Source of the DNA: Eggerthella lenta DSM 2243
GTDB taxonomy: Bacteria; Actinomycetota; Coriobacteriia; Coriobacteriales; Eggerthellaceae
Reading direction: 5' to 3'
DNA: 64,000 nt
NCBI RefSeq assembly: GCF_000024265.1
Contig: NC_013204.1
Location: forward strand, 3,104,501-3,168,500
The translations under genes and the position numbers were made by a program. Shown piece after piece: positions 9,528 through 19,031 of the stretch; position 1 is the first letter of the stretch; each line of letters starts with the position of its first letter. The notes beneath the pieces were generated by a model. It had not been told where the DNA came from and ran no database searches. It worked only from the letters and a program-made list of their open reading frames with translations.

Positions 9528-11201
9528 CTACTTTCCGTCGCTCGCATCCCACGGCTCGAGATCGCCTGCATGCAGCATGGCGAAATGGCCTGTGGTCAGC
9601 GCCTCGGCTATGTTGCCCAGGTTGTAGTTGCCGCCGTTCAGCGACCCGAACTCGCCCACGTTGTACAGGCGGGGAATCACCTCGTCGTTCGTGTCGAGCG
9701 TCTGGTTGTGCTCGTTATGCTTGGGGCCGCCCTGGGTGTTGATCATGCCCATGCCCATCTCGATGGCGTAGAACGGCCCGTCGCCGAACGCCGCCATCGT
9801 CTCGGGATCGCGTTTGAAATCGGGATCGGCGCCCGCCTCGCAGCTGGCGTTCCAACGCTCCACCGTCGCCGCCAGCGCCGCGGCGTCGACGCCTTCGTAC
9901 TTCGTGCCCGAAGGAGACGTGCCCACCATCGACGCAGCGAGCCCTTCGATGGTGTCGGCTTTCACGATCCACCCCTGCTCGAGCGCCCAGGCGTTCGTCC
10001 ATTCCTGGCCGAGCAGCTGGTGAACGCCCGCGTACGACACGAGCGACTTCGGCTTCGTCGACTGGATGTACAGCGGTGCGGCGTCGAACGTCGCCTGGTC
10101 GAACACCATCCAGTACGGCAGGTTGGAGAACTCGTACGTGTCGGTGTCCATGTCGTACCACACCGTGCGCTTGCGCGTGTGCTGCGGTGCATGGGAAAGG
10201 TTCTTCGTCTCGTTCACGAAACGCTCGCCTTTGTAGTTGACGAAGAGCCACGACGAGGCGTCGGGGAAATGCCCCGCCGACTGCATGCTCACCGAGCACC
10301 CTACCTGCTCGGACGGCAGACGGTAGCACGGCGATCCTATCTCGGAGCAGTCCATGTGCCACAGTTGCGCCCCCGCTTCGACGCACATGCGGTGGCCGTC
10401 GCCCGTGTTGTGCGGCGTGCCCCACGGGAACAGGTGGATGCCCCATCCGGTGTACCACTGCTGCATCATGGGATTGCCCTCGAACCCGCCACACGCCATG
10501 ATGACGCCTTTTTTGGCCTTGATGGCGATGTCGCCGCCGGAGCCTTCGGCGACGACGCCGAGGATTTCCTTCGTCTCGGGATTCTGCACGAGGCGTTTCG
10601 CCGGCGTGGCGAGCCGGATATCGGCCCCTTTGTCGACCGCGATTTCGTGGAAGTTCCCGAACAGCTCAGAACCGCCCGCATCGCCGCGTTCGGACCAGGC
10701 CACTTCGCCGGTCATGCGCGAGGGATCGCCGTAATCGCGCCAAACCCAGTAGATTTCGAGGTCCTCGAGGGAGTCGAGCCACGCGCCCGCCTCGATCTCC
10801 TGCTCGACGATGGCGGGATACAGCACGTCGCCGTCCTCCTTGCTCACCGACCCCTGGTTGAAATGCCGCAGCATCTCCACCATGCCGTCGGCATCGTCGG
10901 GCTTCATGCAGGTTTGGATGCAGCCCGTCGCGCATCCCAGGTTGCCGCCGTCGGGCTCGCTCGACTTCTCCAGCGTGATCACGCCCAGGCCGGCGTCCAG
11001 ACCGGTGATGGTGGCGGCCACGCCAGCCGCGCCGTACCCCACCACGACGACGTCGGTTTCCTCGTCCCACGCCTCGGGCATCCACCAATCCTTTTGCTCC
11101 TGCGCGGCAGCCGACCCGCATCCGACCAGCCCGACCGCAGCGGTTCCCACTGCCGCCAGCCCTGCGCCTTTCAAAAAACTCCGCCTGCTGAACTGTTCCA
11201 T
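9528..11201 (-). CDS. Tat-exported FAD-binding reductase, fumarate reductase flavoprotein family (no. 1)
   Basis: A 557-residue protein. It has a twin-arginine signal (SRRSFLKGAG) with a lipobox-like GLVGC, then the FAD dinucleotide-binding motif VVVVGYGAAG (about residue 51). A C-terminal flavin-binding segment reads NTQGGPKHNEHNQTLD with VGEFGSLNGGNYNLGNIAEA. The family reduces fumarate, urocanate, methacrylate, cinnamate-like and other unsaturated substrates; the substrate here cannot be read from sequence. The product should fold in the cytoplasm with FAD and be exported, receiving electrons from the adjacent six-heme cytochrome. The ATG at 11201 follows GGAGGAACG. Confidence 0.9.
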   Translation of the reverse strand: MEQFSRRSFLKGAGLAAVGTAAVGLVGCGSAAAQEQKDWWMPEAWDEETDVVVVGYGAAGVAATITGLDAGLGVITLEKSSEPDGGNLGCATGCIQTCMKPDDADGMVEMLRHFNQGSVSKEDGDVLYPAIVEQEIEAGAWLDSLEDLEIYWVWRDYGDPSRMTGEVAWSERGDAGGSELFGNFHEIAVDKGADIRLATPAKRLVQNPETKEILGVVAEGSGGDIAIKAKKGVIMACGGFEGNPMMQQWYTGWGIHLFPWGTPHNTGDGHRMCVEAGAQLWHMDCSEIGSPCYRLPSEQVGCSVSMQSAGHFPDASSWLFVNYKGERFVNETKNLSHAPQHTRKRTVWYDMDTDTYEFSNLPYWMVFDQATFDAAPLYIQSTKPKSLVSYAGVHQLLGQEWTNAWALEQGWIVKADTIEGLAASMVGTSPSGTKYEGVDAAALAATVERWNASCEAGADPDFKRDPETMAAFGDGPFYAIEMGMGMINTQGGPKHNEHNQTLDTNDEVIPRLYNVGEFGSLNGGNYNLGNIAEALTTGHFAMLHAGDLEPWDASDGK

Positions 11202-11361
11202 CGTTCCTCCTTCGATCCGCACGGCTCATGCCGCCCTTACGCTTTCGATAGTAGGCTCGACGCGTTCGCGACAGTCCCCCCGTTGCGGGTGGAACCGCCA
11301 CCCGTTCAGCAGTGACTTGCGCGCGCCCACCCTGACGAAGCGGGTGGTTGACGCGAAAATC

Positions 11362-11432
11362 CGCGTCATTCCTCAGGGGTGATTTTTCTTTTTTGCCGGT
11401 CGTTCGCACATTCACCTCTGAGGAATGACGCG
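11362..11432. promoter_or_regulatory. Long inverted repeat between divergent reductase genes
   Basis: Arms of 21 bases at 11362-11382 and 11412-11432 differ at one position (core ATTCCTCAGGGGTGA / TCACCTCTGAGGAAT). They are separated by 29 bases that include a T-rich tract. The repeat sits in the 301-base gap between two divergent reductase genes, so it is a candidate operator for one of the nearby membrane LuxR regulators. A smaller palindrome, GGGTGG...CCACCC, lies at about 11287-11303. No other feature is seen in the gap. Confidence 0.55.
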
Positions 11433-11502
11433 CGATCCCACGTTGCCGGGCATGATGCACGACGAACCTTGGCAGCGCCGAGCGGCGCACAGGAGGGCCA
11501 AG

Positions 11503-13380
11503 ATGGGGAATGAAAGGATCACGACCATGAAGCACAACGAGAACGGAACGAACGGACAGAACAAAGCGAACCGCGGCCTCTCGCGCCGCACCTTCCTCAC
11601 GGGCGCAGCCGTCACCGGCCTGGCCGCGGCAGGGGCGCTGGCCGGGTGCAGCCCGAAGTCGGCCGTCGCCGAGGCCGACGCGGCCGACGGCAGCGCGAAG
11701 CCCGAGCATCGCTGGCAAAGCCAGGCGGCGGCCGACTGGCGCACCCCGCCCGAGCCGGTCGACGAGGCGAAGATCGCCGACGGCGGCACCTTCGACGTCG
11801 TGGTGGTGGGCGGCGGCCAGGCGGGAACCTGGACGGCGCGCTCGGCAACCATGAACGGGGCGAGCGTCTGCGTCGTGGAAGCGCAGCCCGAGGACAGCTT
11901 CTTCTACATCGGCGGCGAGGTGGCCATCATCAACAGCGAGTGGGCGATCGAGCACGGTGCCGACCGCATCGACAAGGTCAATTTCATGACGAACTGGCTC
12001 GTGCGCAACGCGAACCGCAGCAACCAGCGTCTCATCCGCAACTTCGTCGACTACTCCGGACAGATCATGGACTGGAGCATCTCCGAGATCGACGAGGTGG
12101 ACCCCGACTTCTACCACAACACCGACCGCGTGAACATCTACTCGGCCGAAGCCGACGACCGCATGGTCATGGACCCCTCCGGCTACCAGTTCTACAAGTC
12201 CACCATCGTCCACCGTCCCGTCACGGGCGGCGGCTCCGATTGGGAATGGGGCCCGGTGGTCATGACGCATCACCGCGAGCAGGCCATCAAAGAAGGCGCC
12301 GCGTGGCACTTCAACACGTACGCCGAGTACCTCGAGAAGGACGACTCCGGGCGCGTGGTGGCGGTCGTGGCGCGCAACCAGGACGACGACAGCTACGTGC
12401 GCTACACGGGCACGCGCGGCGTGGTGCTGACCGCCGGCGACTTCCAGGCGAACGAGGACATGATCCGCGACATCAACGACGAGTACCGCCACCTGGCCGA
12501 GAACTACGGCAACATCGAGCTGGCCACCTCCGGCGGCATGGGCGTCAAGGACGGCGCGGGCATCAAGCTGGGCGTGTGGGCAGGCGGCCACGTGGAGGCC
12601 GGCCCGCGCACGGGCATGAACACGGGCCAGTCGGGTCCCTGGGAAACCGCGCCGTGGGGCCCGGGCTTCATGCTGCTCAACCAGCGCGGACTGCGCTTCT
12701 GCAACGAGTGCGCAGGCGGCACCGAGGGTTCGGGCTACCAGTCCAGCCGCCAGCCGAAGGGCGCCATCGTCTCGGTGGCCGACGCCGGCTATCTCGACAC
12801 CATCGCGTGCATGCCGCCGGCGCACGGCGCCATCAACCTCACGTCGAAGGTGACCTTCCACGGCATCGACCCGCTGCAGGAGCAGATGGCCGCCCTCGAC
12901 CCCTCGTCGACCGAGCCCAGCAAGGACGGCGTGTACTGCGCCAACACCTTCGAGGAGCTGCTCGACAAGATCGGCTGCTACAACGAGGAGCAGAAGGCCA
13001 ACGCCCTGTCCGAGCTGGAGAAGTGGAACCAGTACGCCGAAGCCGGCCTCGACGAGGACTTCGCCGTGGACGCGCGCATCATGAAGCCGCTCACCACGCC
13101 GCCGTTCTACGCCGTCACCGGCAACGCCGAGGACATCTACGTCGGCCTCTGCCAGACCACCGGCCTCGACACCGACTTCAACGGCTGCGTGCTCGACTCC
13201 GACCTGTTCCCCATCCCCGGCCTGTACTCCGCCGGCAACAACTCGGGCAACCGCTACATCGTGAACTACTGCACGCCCATCAGCGGCATGAGCCTGGGGC
13301 TGTGCATGACCGAGGGCATGCTGCTGGGCAAGCGCCTGGCCACCACCGCGCCCGAGGACATCGAGCAGCGGAAAGCGTAG
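11503..13380 (+). CDS. Tat-exported FAD-binding reductase (no. 2)
   Basis: A 625-residue protein with a twin-arginine signal (LSRRTFLTGAAV), a lipobox-like ALAGC and the FAD motif VVVVGGGQAG (about residue 98). The C-terminal part (GLYSAGNNSGNRYIVNYCTP) resembles reductase no. 4 in this window more than nos. 1 and 3. It carries no heme motifs, so an external electron donor is needed. I chose the ATG at 11503 because AGGAGGGCC lies 6-7 bases before it; MKHNENG at 11527 is an alternative with a weaker site. It is divergent from reductase no. 1 and followed by a LuxR gene. Substrate unknown. Confidence 0.87.
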   Translation: MGNERITTMKHNENGTNGQNKANRGLSRRTFLTGAAVTGLAAAGALAGCSPKSAVAEADAADGSAKPEHRWQSQAAADWRTPPEPVDEAKIADGGTFDVVVVGGGQAGTWTARSATMNGASVCVVEAQPEDSFFYIGGEVAIINSEWAIEHGADRIDKVNFMTNWLVRNANRSNQRLIRNFVDYSGQIMDWSISEIDEVDPDFYHNTDRVNIYSAEADDRMVMDPSGYQFYKSTIVHRPVTGGGSDWEWGPVVMTHHREQAIKEGAAWHFNTYAEYLEKDDSGRVVAVVARNQDDDSYVRYTGTRGVVLTAGDFQANEDMIRDINDEYRHLAENYGNIELATSGGMGVKDGAGIKLGVWAGGHVEAGPRTGMNTGQSGPWETAPWGPGFMLLNQRGLRFCNECAGGTEGSGYQSSRQPKGAIVSVADAGYLDTIACMPPAHGAINLTSKVTFHGIDPLQEQMAALDPSSTEPSKDGVYCANTFEELLDKIGCYNEEQKANALSELEKWNQYAEAGLDEDFAVDARIMKPLTTPPFYAVTGNAEDIYVGLCQTTGLDTDFNGCVLDSDLFPIPGLYSAGNNSGNRYIVNYCTPISGMSLGLCMTEGMLLGKRLATTAPEDIEQRKA

Positions 13381-13468
13381 GACGGCCGGCCGCCCCTCCG
13401 CCCCACCGATCGCCATCCCTCCCCTGAATGCTCGGGCGCGCCCTCCCCTCCCCGCGCCCGAGCCACCG

Positions 13469-13494
13469 AACGCGGCCCCTCCGGGCCGCGTTTT
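13469..13494 (+). terminator. Rho-independent terminator after reductase no. 2
   Basis: A 10-base stem AACGCGGCCC / GGGCCGCGTT with loop CTCC runs into TTTT. The next promoter (-10 at 13498) begins immediately after it. Confidence 0.85.
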
Positions 13495-13497
13495 GGC

Positions 13498-13503
13498 TAT
13501 AAT
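13498..13503 (+). promoter_or_regulatory. -10 box of the LuxR no. 2 gene
   Basis: A consensus TATAAT lies 43 bases before the chosen TTG start. It argues against the upstream ATGs at 13493 and 13502 being used, since both would precede or touch the transcription start. No good -35 hexamer is visible because that position lies in the terminator stem. Confidence 0.5.
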
Positions 13504-13546
13504 GGAAGCTCCGAGAAGCAGCGAAGCAGCAAGCGAGGAGGGGCGT

Positions 13547-14934
13547 TTGACGCGCACACCAGGGGCATCGGGAACCGCAGCATCGTGGCTGTACCTCGGC
13601 AGGGGCCTGTACTTGGCAACCCTGCTGCTCGTGCTGTCGCCCACGCCATCGCTGGGAGGCGGCTTCTCCGACACCGGCGCTCTCGTGAGCACGCGCTTCG
13701 CGTTCTTCTGCGCCTTCGCCGTATCGGCCCTCGTCACCACCGCGCTGTGGAAACGGCTGTCGCCCGCACGCCTGCATTCCGGCTTCATCGCGGCCGCCAT
13801 GATCGTCCAGATCGTTGGCGGCCTCGGCTACCCGCTGACCGCCGCAGGCGTGCTGCCCCAGCAGTTCCTCACCGTCGACCTGCTGCTGTCGGCGCTCGTG
13901 CTGCCCATCATCGACCTCGCCTGGGGCGAGGCGTACGCCCAGCTTCCCCTGCGCTCCATCATCGCCCGCACCGCCGGCTCGCTCGCCCTGGCCGTCGCCG
14001 TGCTCGCGCTCATCCAGGTGCTGCCCGGCACGTGGTCGGTCTCGTTCATGAAGCTGCTGCCGCTCGGATCCATCCTGCTCATCGTCGTGCTGCGCCGCTC
14101 GCCGTCCTCCCCGCCCTACGTGGCGCTCACGGGCGGCCTAGGCACCATGCAGCCTTCGTGGAAGCTGCTGGCCGGCATCTGCTGCGCGATGGCGGCCAGC
14201 GCCATCCTGCCGGGGTCGGCCGAGACGGGCGGCTTCATCTCGTGGTGGTCCATCATCGCCGGCAACGCGTTGGCCGCGGTGCTCATCGTGGCGCTGCTCG
14301 TATCGAGGCGCCAGGGAGACTTCCAGAAAGCGCTCGTGGTGTTCGCGGGCATCATGGCCGTATGCTACGCGCTGTCGGGGCTGCTCATCGGCGCCGATTC
14401 GGGCGCGTCGTCCGAGCCGTACAAAATCGCGCAGCACTGCATCATCCTGGCCACGCAGCAGTGCCTGTCCATCGCGCTGTGGTTCATCCTGCTCGACATC
14501 GCGCAGAAGACGCGCACCAGCCCGTTTCTCGTATGCGGGCTCGGCCTGATCGCCACCGAGCTGTGGGGCGCGCGATCGGCACGGGCGTCGGCATGCTCGC
14601 GCCGCTCGACCCGGCGGCACTGTCCATCCTCGCGCTGCTCATCCTCGTGCCCGGCATGTACTTCTTCGCCACGAGCGATCATCCGACCGAGGTGATCGTC
14701 GATGCGGAGGACGTGCTGCAACGCCGTCTCGACCGCATCGTCGAAACGACCGGCCTCACGGCGCGCGAGCGCGAGATCCTCGAGCTGTGGGTGACGGGAC
14801 ACCGCCTCGACTACGTGGCCGAATCGCTGTTCATCTCGAAGAACACGGTGAAGACGCACCTGCGGCACATCTACCAGAAAACGCAGACCGGCAACAAGGA
14901 AGAGCTGCTCGTGCTGTTCGAGCAGCAGGCGTAA
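13547..14934 (+). pseudogene. LuxR-family membrane regulator (no. 2), frameshifted
   Basis: The membrane part (about 12 hydrophobic segments) reads in one frame up to IATELWG near 14566. The reading then continues naturally in the next frame (AIGTGVGMLAPLDPAALSIL) through a complete LuxR DNA-binding domain, LTAREREILELWV...SKNTVKTHLRHIYQKTQTG, ending at 14934. One missing G in the GGGG run at 14565-14568 explains it exactly. It is either a genuine inactivating mutation or a sequencing error; the rest of both halves is intact. The TTG at 13547 was chosen because GAGGAGGGG precedes it and TATAAT lies upstream. The gene follows reductase no. 2 and may have regulated it. Confidence 0.72.
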
Positions 14935-14959
14935 GGCGGGCGCGGCGCGCTCGCAACGC

Positions 14960-15325
14960 CTACTTCCCGCGCACCACCGCGCCGAAGGGCAGCAGCGCCA
15001 GCTTCGCCTGCTTGAAGCACTGCATGCCGAAGGGGATGCCGATAATCGTGATGCACAGCAGCACGCCGTTGAGCAGCGCCTCGAGCGCCAAGAACACGCC
15101 GCCGAAGATGAACCACAGCACGTTGAGGACGGCCGACCCCGCGCCGCCGCCGTACTCGACCTCCTTGCCGAACGGGAAGAACGCGAGCCCCGCCATCTTG
15201 AAGCACTGGGTGCCCACCGGGATGCCCACGATAGTGATGCACCACAGCAGCCCGACGAGGCACCAGCTCACGCCCTGCCAGAACCCCGCGAAGACGAACC
15301 ACAGTATGTTGCCGATCACGCTCAT
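14960..15325 (-). CDS. YccF domain-containing inner membrane protein
   Basis: A 121-residue protein made of two similar halves. Each contains the YccF signature: CITIVGIPVGTQCFKMAGLAFFPFG and, near the C-terminus, CITIIGIPFGMQCFKQAKLALLPFG. It should span the membrane several times. The family is conserved but its function is not established. It is convergent with the frameshifted LuxR gene. Confidence 0.88.
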   Translation of the reverse strand: MSVIGNILWFVFAGFWQGVSWCLVGLLWCITIVGIPVGTQCFKMAGLAFFPFGKEVEYGGGAGSAVLNVLWFIFGGVFLALEALLNGVLLCITIIGIPFGMQCFKQAKLALLPFGAVVRGK

Positions 15326-15592
15326 GAAGCATCCTTTCGCGCCGCGGTGCCCGATCTAACGTTTTCCCAGTTCGAAAGCATACCACCCCCTGCCCCCGCA
15401 TTTTGCGGGGTGCGCGCATTCCCTACCAAAACGCTGCACTTAGGGGGTGCCGCCGTAACGGCGGGCGGGATAGCATGCTCCTCGTCCGATGCGCGGGAAC
15501 CATCGCAGCATCCCGGCAGCGACGGGAGGGCCGGTGGATGCGCACGGACCGGAAAGCTGCATCGCAGCACCACGGAGACAGGGAGGACCATC

Positions 15593-17242
15593 ATGAAAGA
15601 AAGCACCCCATTCGAGCAGAGCCGTCGCACGTTCCTGAAGACCGCCGGCGTCGCCCTCGCCGGCGCCGCCGGCCTCGGCATCGTCGGCTGCGCGCCGCAG
15701 GGCTCCGCCAGCACCGGAGACGGCGGCACGGCCGCCGCGGCTGCCGGCACCGATACGAAGTGGGACGAGGAGTTCGACGTCGTGGTCATCGGCGCGGGCT
15801 GCGCCGGCCAGGCCGCCGCCATCACGGTGGCGCTCGAGGGCAACGGCGCGACGTGCCTGCTGGCCGAGAAGGGCACGATGCCCGGCGGCAACAGCCCGTA
15901 CTGCAAGGGCACCGTCGTGTACGCCGAGGACGAGGAAGCGTTCAACCAGTACATGCTGGAGATGCGCGGCGAGGAGGGCACCACGCCCGACGACGTGATC
16001 GCCGCCTACGCCAAGGGCGCCGCCGAGAACTACAGCTGGGTGTTCGACACGCTGGGCGGCGTGGTCGAGGAAGCGTCGATCATCGCCCCCACCACCAAGG
16101 ACGACCCGCTCAAGTCCACGCCCGAGTGGCCCGAGTTCGAGCACTGCTACGCGTTGGGCAAGCTGACCGTCGCCGGCAAGAAGGACGTGGAGATCAAGGG
16201 CGACAAGCACATCACGAAGCTGCTCGACCGCGTCATCGCCGACCACTCCGACGTCATCGAGTACCGCACGGGCGCCCCGATGAGCGAGCTCATCCAAGAC
16301 CCCGGCACCAAGCAGATCCTCGGCGCGGTCATCGACGGCAAGAACGTCAAGGCCAACAAGGGCGTCATCATGTGCACGGGCGGCTTCGAGGCCAACCCCA
16401 CGATGCGCCAGGACTTCATCGGCCAAGGCGGAGCCCATCCCGCCGTCGAGGAGGGCAACACGGGCGACGGCCACAAGGCCTGCATGAAGATCGGCGCCGA
16501 CTTCTGGCACATGGAGCACGTGGCGGGCTTCTGGATGGCCGGCCGCGACCTCGAGAACACGAAGTTCACGAACAACCAGATCATCTCGCCGTGCCCGAAG
16601 CAGTACGGCATCACCGTGGGCGTGAACGGCCGCCGCTACTACATGGACTGGGACGGCTACAGCAACAAGTCCGACATCGCCTACATGGACGACCCGTCCG
16701 TCTCCGTCGGCAGCCGCCACGGCCATATGCAGATCGGCGGCGAGTGGCCGCACCTGGCCCAGCCGCGCAAGGCATGGTTCGTGTTCGACCAGGCAGGCCT
16801 CGAGGCCGGCGCCATCCCCGCCGACACCACGAGCGACCCCGTGGCCGACAAGCTGGCCTATTCCGCCGACACCATCGAAGACCTCGCCAGCCAGATGGGC
16901 GTGCCGGCAGACGAGCTGACCGCCACGGTGGACCAGTGGAACGAGTGCTGCGCCAACGGCAAGGACGTGTACTTCCATCGTCCCGAGAAGACGCTGACGC
17001 CCATCTCCACGCCTCCGTTTTACGCGCAGCTGTGCTGCCCGTCGTTCCTCAACACCGACGGCGGCCCCGTGCGCAGTGCCCAGGGCGAGATCCTCGATCC
17101 CGACGGCAAGCCCATTCCCAACCTGTACTCCGCCGGCGAGTTCGGCTCGGTGTGGAGCGGCGTGTACCAGGGCGGCGGCAACATCGCCGAGTGCCTCATC
17201 TTCGGCCGCATCTCCGCTCGCAGCGCCCTCGCGAACGCCTAG
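15593..17242 (+). CDS. Tat-exported FAD-binding reductase (no. 3)
   Basis: A 549-residue protein with a twin-arginine signal (QSRRTFLKTAG), lipobox-like IVGC and the FAD motif VVVIGAGCAG (about residue 62). The C-terminal flavin segment (NTDGGPVRSAQGEILD, AGEFGSVWSGVYQGGGNIAE) aligns with reductase no. 1, making these two the closest pair in the window. The ATG follows AGGGAGGACC. No cytochrome gene is adjacent, so the electron donor is unknown. The upstream DNA has an 8-base inverted repeat (CACCCCCT at 15384, AGGGGGTG at 15442) and a CCCCGCA hairpin that may be regulatory. Confidence 0.88.
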   Translation: MKESTPFEQSRRTFLKTAGVALAGAAGLGIVGCAPQGSASTGDGGTAAAAAGTDTKWDEEFDVVVIGAGCAGQAAAITVALEGNGATCLLAEKGTMPGGNSPYCKGTVVYAEDEEAFNQYMLEMRGEEGTTPDDVIAAYAKGAAENYSWVFDTLGGVVEEASIIAPTTKDDPLKSTPEWPEFEHCYALGKLTVAGKKDVEIKGDKHITKLLDRVIADHSDVIEYRTGAPMSELIQDPGTKQILGAVIDGKNVKANKGVIMCTGGFEANPTMRQDFIGQGGAHPAVEEGNTGDGHKACMKIGADFWHMEHVAGFWMAGRDLENTKFTNNQIISPCPKQYGITVGVNGRRYYMDWDGYSNKSDIAYMDDPSVSVGSRHGHMQIGGEWPHLAQPRKAWFVFDQAGLEAGAIPADTTSDPVADKLAYSADTIEDLASQMGVPADELTATVDQWNECCANGKDVYFHRPEKTLTPISTPPFYAQLCCPSFLNTDGGPVRSAQGEILDPDGKPIPNLYSAGEFGSVWSGVYQGGGNIAECLIFGRISARSALANA

Positions 17243-17287
17243 CGCCTCGCGCCGCACGCCACTCTCGACGACGTCCCTTCCCTCCCG

Positions 17288-17318
17288 CGCGCCCCGGCTG
17301 CCTCCCAGCCGGGGCGCG
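17288..17318. terminator. Terminator hairpin between convergent reductase no. 3 and LuxR no. 3
   Basis: A perfect 13-base stem (17288-17300 with 17306-17318) around a 5-base loop. Just beyond it, at 17342-17364, is a REP-like palindrome containing GGGGAC...GTCCCC. Confidence 0.7.
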
Positions 17319-17423
17319 GTGCGTTTCGGTCGGATGCCCCGCACGGGGACAGCCCCCGTCCCCCTGGGGGACATTCACGGCGCGAGGGAGCAACGGGCGC
17401 GAGATTCCGCGACGCGCGAGCGC

Positions 17424-19031
17424 CTACAGCGCCTTCACGAAGTCGATGACGTCCTGCTTGGAGTGCACGTCGAGCTTCTGGTAGATGTTCTTCACGTAGC
17501 TGCGCACCGTGTTGTCGGACAGCACCAGCTCGCCGGCGATGTAGGACGAGCTGCGGCCCTCGGCCAGCAGCATGAGCACCTCGGCCTCGCGGTTCGTCAG
17601 GCCGTAGCGCTCGCGCACGTACGCCTCGCGGTCGAAGGGCGGCTCGATCGCAGCTGCCGGGGCCGTCGGGACCCGCGAGGCCGCCGAGGCTGTCGCCGCC
17701 ACCGGAGCCGCGGCGGCCAGCGGGGCCGCCCCGTGCTCCTCCGGGCGCCACACGCGCTCGTCCACGCTGGTCAGACGACCTTCGCGCAGCGCCGTCTCCG
17801 TCTCGGCACGGAACCGGCAGCGCCCGCACACCTCGGCGAACAGCGGCCGAACGCGCGGGATGGAATCGGTCAGCAAGAAGCCCACGCTCACGGCCAGCAG
17901 GCAGATCATGGTGGCCACGATGAGCATCTGCTCGGCCCCGCCCGCATCGCCGAGCCACCACATCGCCAACCGACCGCTCTCGCGGAAGAACAGGTGCAGG
18001 AACCAGAAGAATCCCAGGATGAGATACGGCGGCAGCGCGCGATGGCGCGCCACGTCGTACGACACGAACCACAAGAACCCCACCTGGAACAGGTTCGTGA
18101 TGGCGATGAGGGTGGCACCCACCTCGCTGACCAGCGGATCGAGCGTCGACAGCAAGATCACGCCCACCGCCAGCGCGGCAAGCTGCGCCTGCCACAGCAC
18201 GGCGAACTTGAACCCGCGCCCCTTCACGAGCGTCCACCAGATGATGCCGAGGCCGGCGGCCGTCACCCCGAGGTGCTGCACGAGGTGGAACACGGGCGAC
18301 AGCTTGATGGATTCGCCGAACGGGAACCCGCGCGACACGCCCAGCACGAAGCTGAACAGGGCGATGCCCACCACGAGCCGCACGATGGTGGAACGCGGCT
18401 CGGCGGCGTACACGTCGTCGGGCGGCGGCGCCACGATGCCGCGCCGCTCGCGCTCGTCGAGCGTCTTCTGCGCCTGGAAGTACATGACCAGCGTCACCAT
18501 CGGCAGCAGCATGCTGACGAAGAACGCCGTGCTCTCCTCCACGATGCCGATGAAGATGCCGATGACGGTGGACAGCGCCAGCGACGCGAAGGCCGCCAGC
18601 AGCGCCTCGCGCAACCCCAGCCGGATGTAGAACGTGATCCACATGCCGCCGCCCCATGCGAGCCCCACGCCCGAGCACACGGCCGCCACCAGGGTGAACG
18701 GCAACGACGGGAACAGCGATTGCACGAAGAACAGCAGGCTGCCCAGCGTCATGAGCCCGGCCGAGATCCAGCCGAGCACGTTCTCGAACCTCGGCGAGAA
18801 CGCACGGTGCAGCGCCACGGCGCCCAGCACGACGATGCACCCGCAGCGCGCGAAGTTGATGGCGACCGTCGTCAGCCCGGAATCGACCCAGATGTAGCGC
18901 GCGTACAGGATGCACTGTATCCACACGAGCACGAGGCCCGTTCCCAGAAACGAGAACGAGAAGCCCGGCAGGTACCGTGCCGCGAACGATTTGAAATCCC
19001 AAGAAGGCACCTGCTGCTCGGTCGCGCTCAA
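17424..19031 (-). CDS. LuxR-family regulator with multi-span membrane N-terminus (no. 3)
   Basis: A 535-residue protein: about 12 hydrophobic segments, a low-complexity alanine/proline linker (about residues 430-465), then a LuxR domain (LTNREAEVLMLLAEGRSS, LVLSDNTVRSYVKNIYQKLDVHSKQD). I chose the TTG at 19031 because it overlaps the tlyA stop codon (TTGA), implying translational coupling to tlyA. A GTG at 19010 is an alternative. Its likely target is reductase no. 3 (convergent) or no. 4. Confidence 0.85.
   Translation of the reverse strand: MSATEQQVPSWDFKSFAARYLPGFSFSFLGTGLVLVWIQCILYARYIWVDSGLTTVAINFARCGCIVVLGAVALHRAFSPRFENVLGWISAGLMTLGSLLFFVQSLFPSLPFTLVAAVCSGVGLAWGGGMWITFYIRLGLREALLAAFASLALSTVIGIFIGIVEESTAFFVSMLLPMVTLVMYFQAQKTLDERERRGIVAPPPDDVYAAEPRSTIVRLVVGIALFSFVLGVSRGFPFGESIKLSPVFHLVQHLGVTAAGLGIIWWTLVKGRGFKFAVLWQAQLAALAVGVILLSTLDPLVSEVGATLIAITNLFQVGFLWFVSYDVARHRALPPYLILGFFWFLHLFFRESGRLAMWWLGDAGGAEQMLIVATMICLLAVSVGFLLTDSIPRVRPLFAEVCGRCRFRAETETALREGRLTSVDERVWRPEEHGAAPLAAAAPVAATASAASRVPTAPAAAIEPPFDREAYVRERYGLTNREAEVLMLLAEGRSSSYIAGELVLSDNTVRSYVKNIYQKLDVHSKQDVIDFVKAL

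Noticed and set aside
13493-13549. Upstream ATG starts (13493 and 13502) for the frameshifted LuxR
   Set aside because: They precede or overlap a consensus TATAAT; the TTG at 13547 has a good ribosome site.
10666-13800. 1,044-codon minus-strand open frame across reductase no. 2
   Set aside because: Shadow of a high-GC gene; no ribosome site and no recognisable domain, whereas the opposite strand has a Tat signal and FAD motif.
14565-14568. Phase-variable homopolymer as cause of the LuxR frameshift
   Set aside because: A run of four Gs is too short for slippage-based phase variation; mutation or sequence error is more likely.
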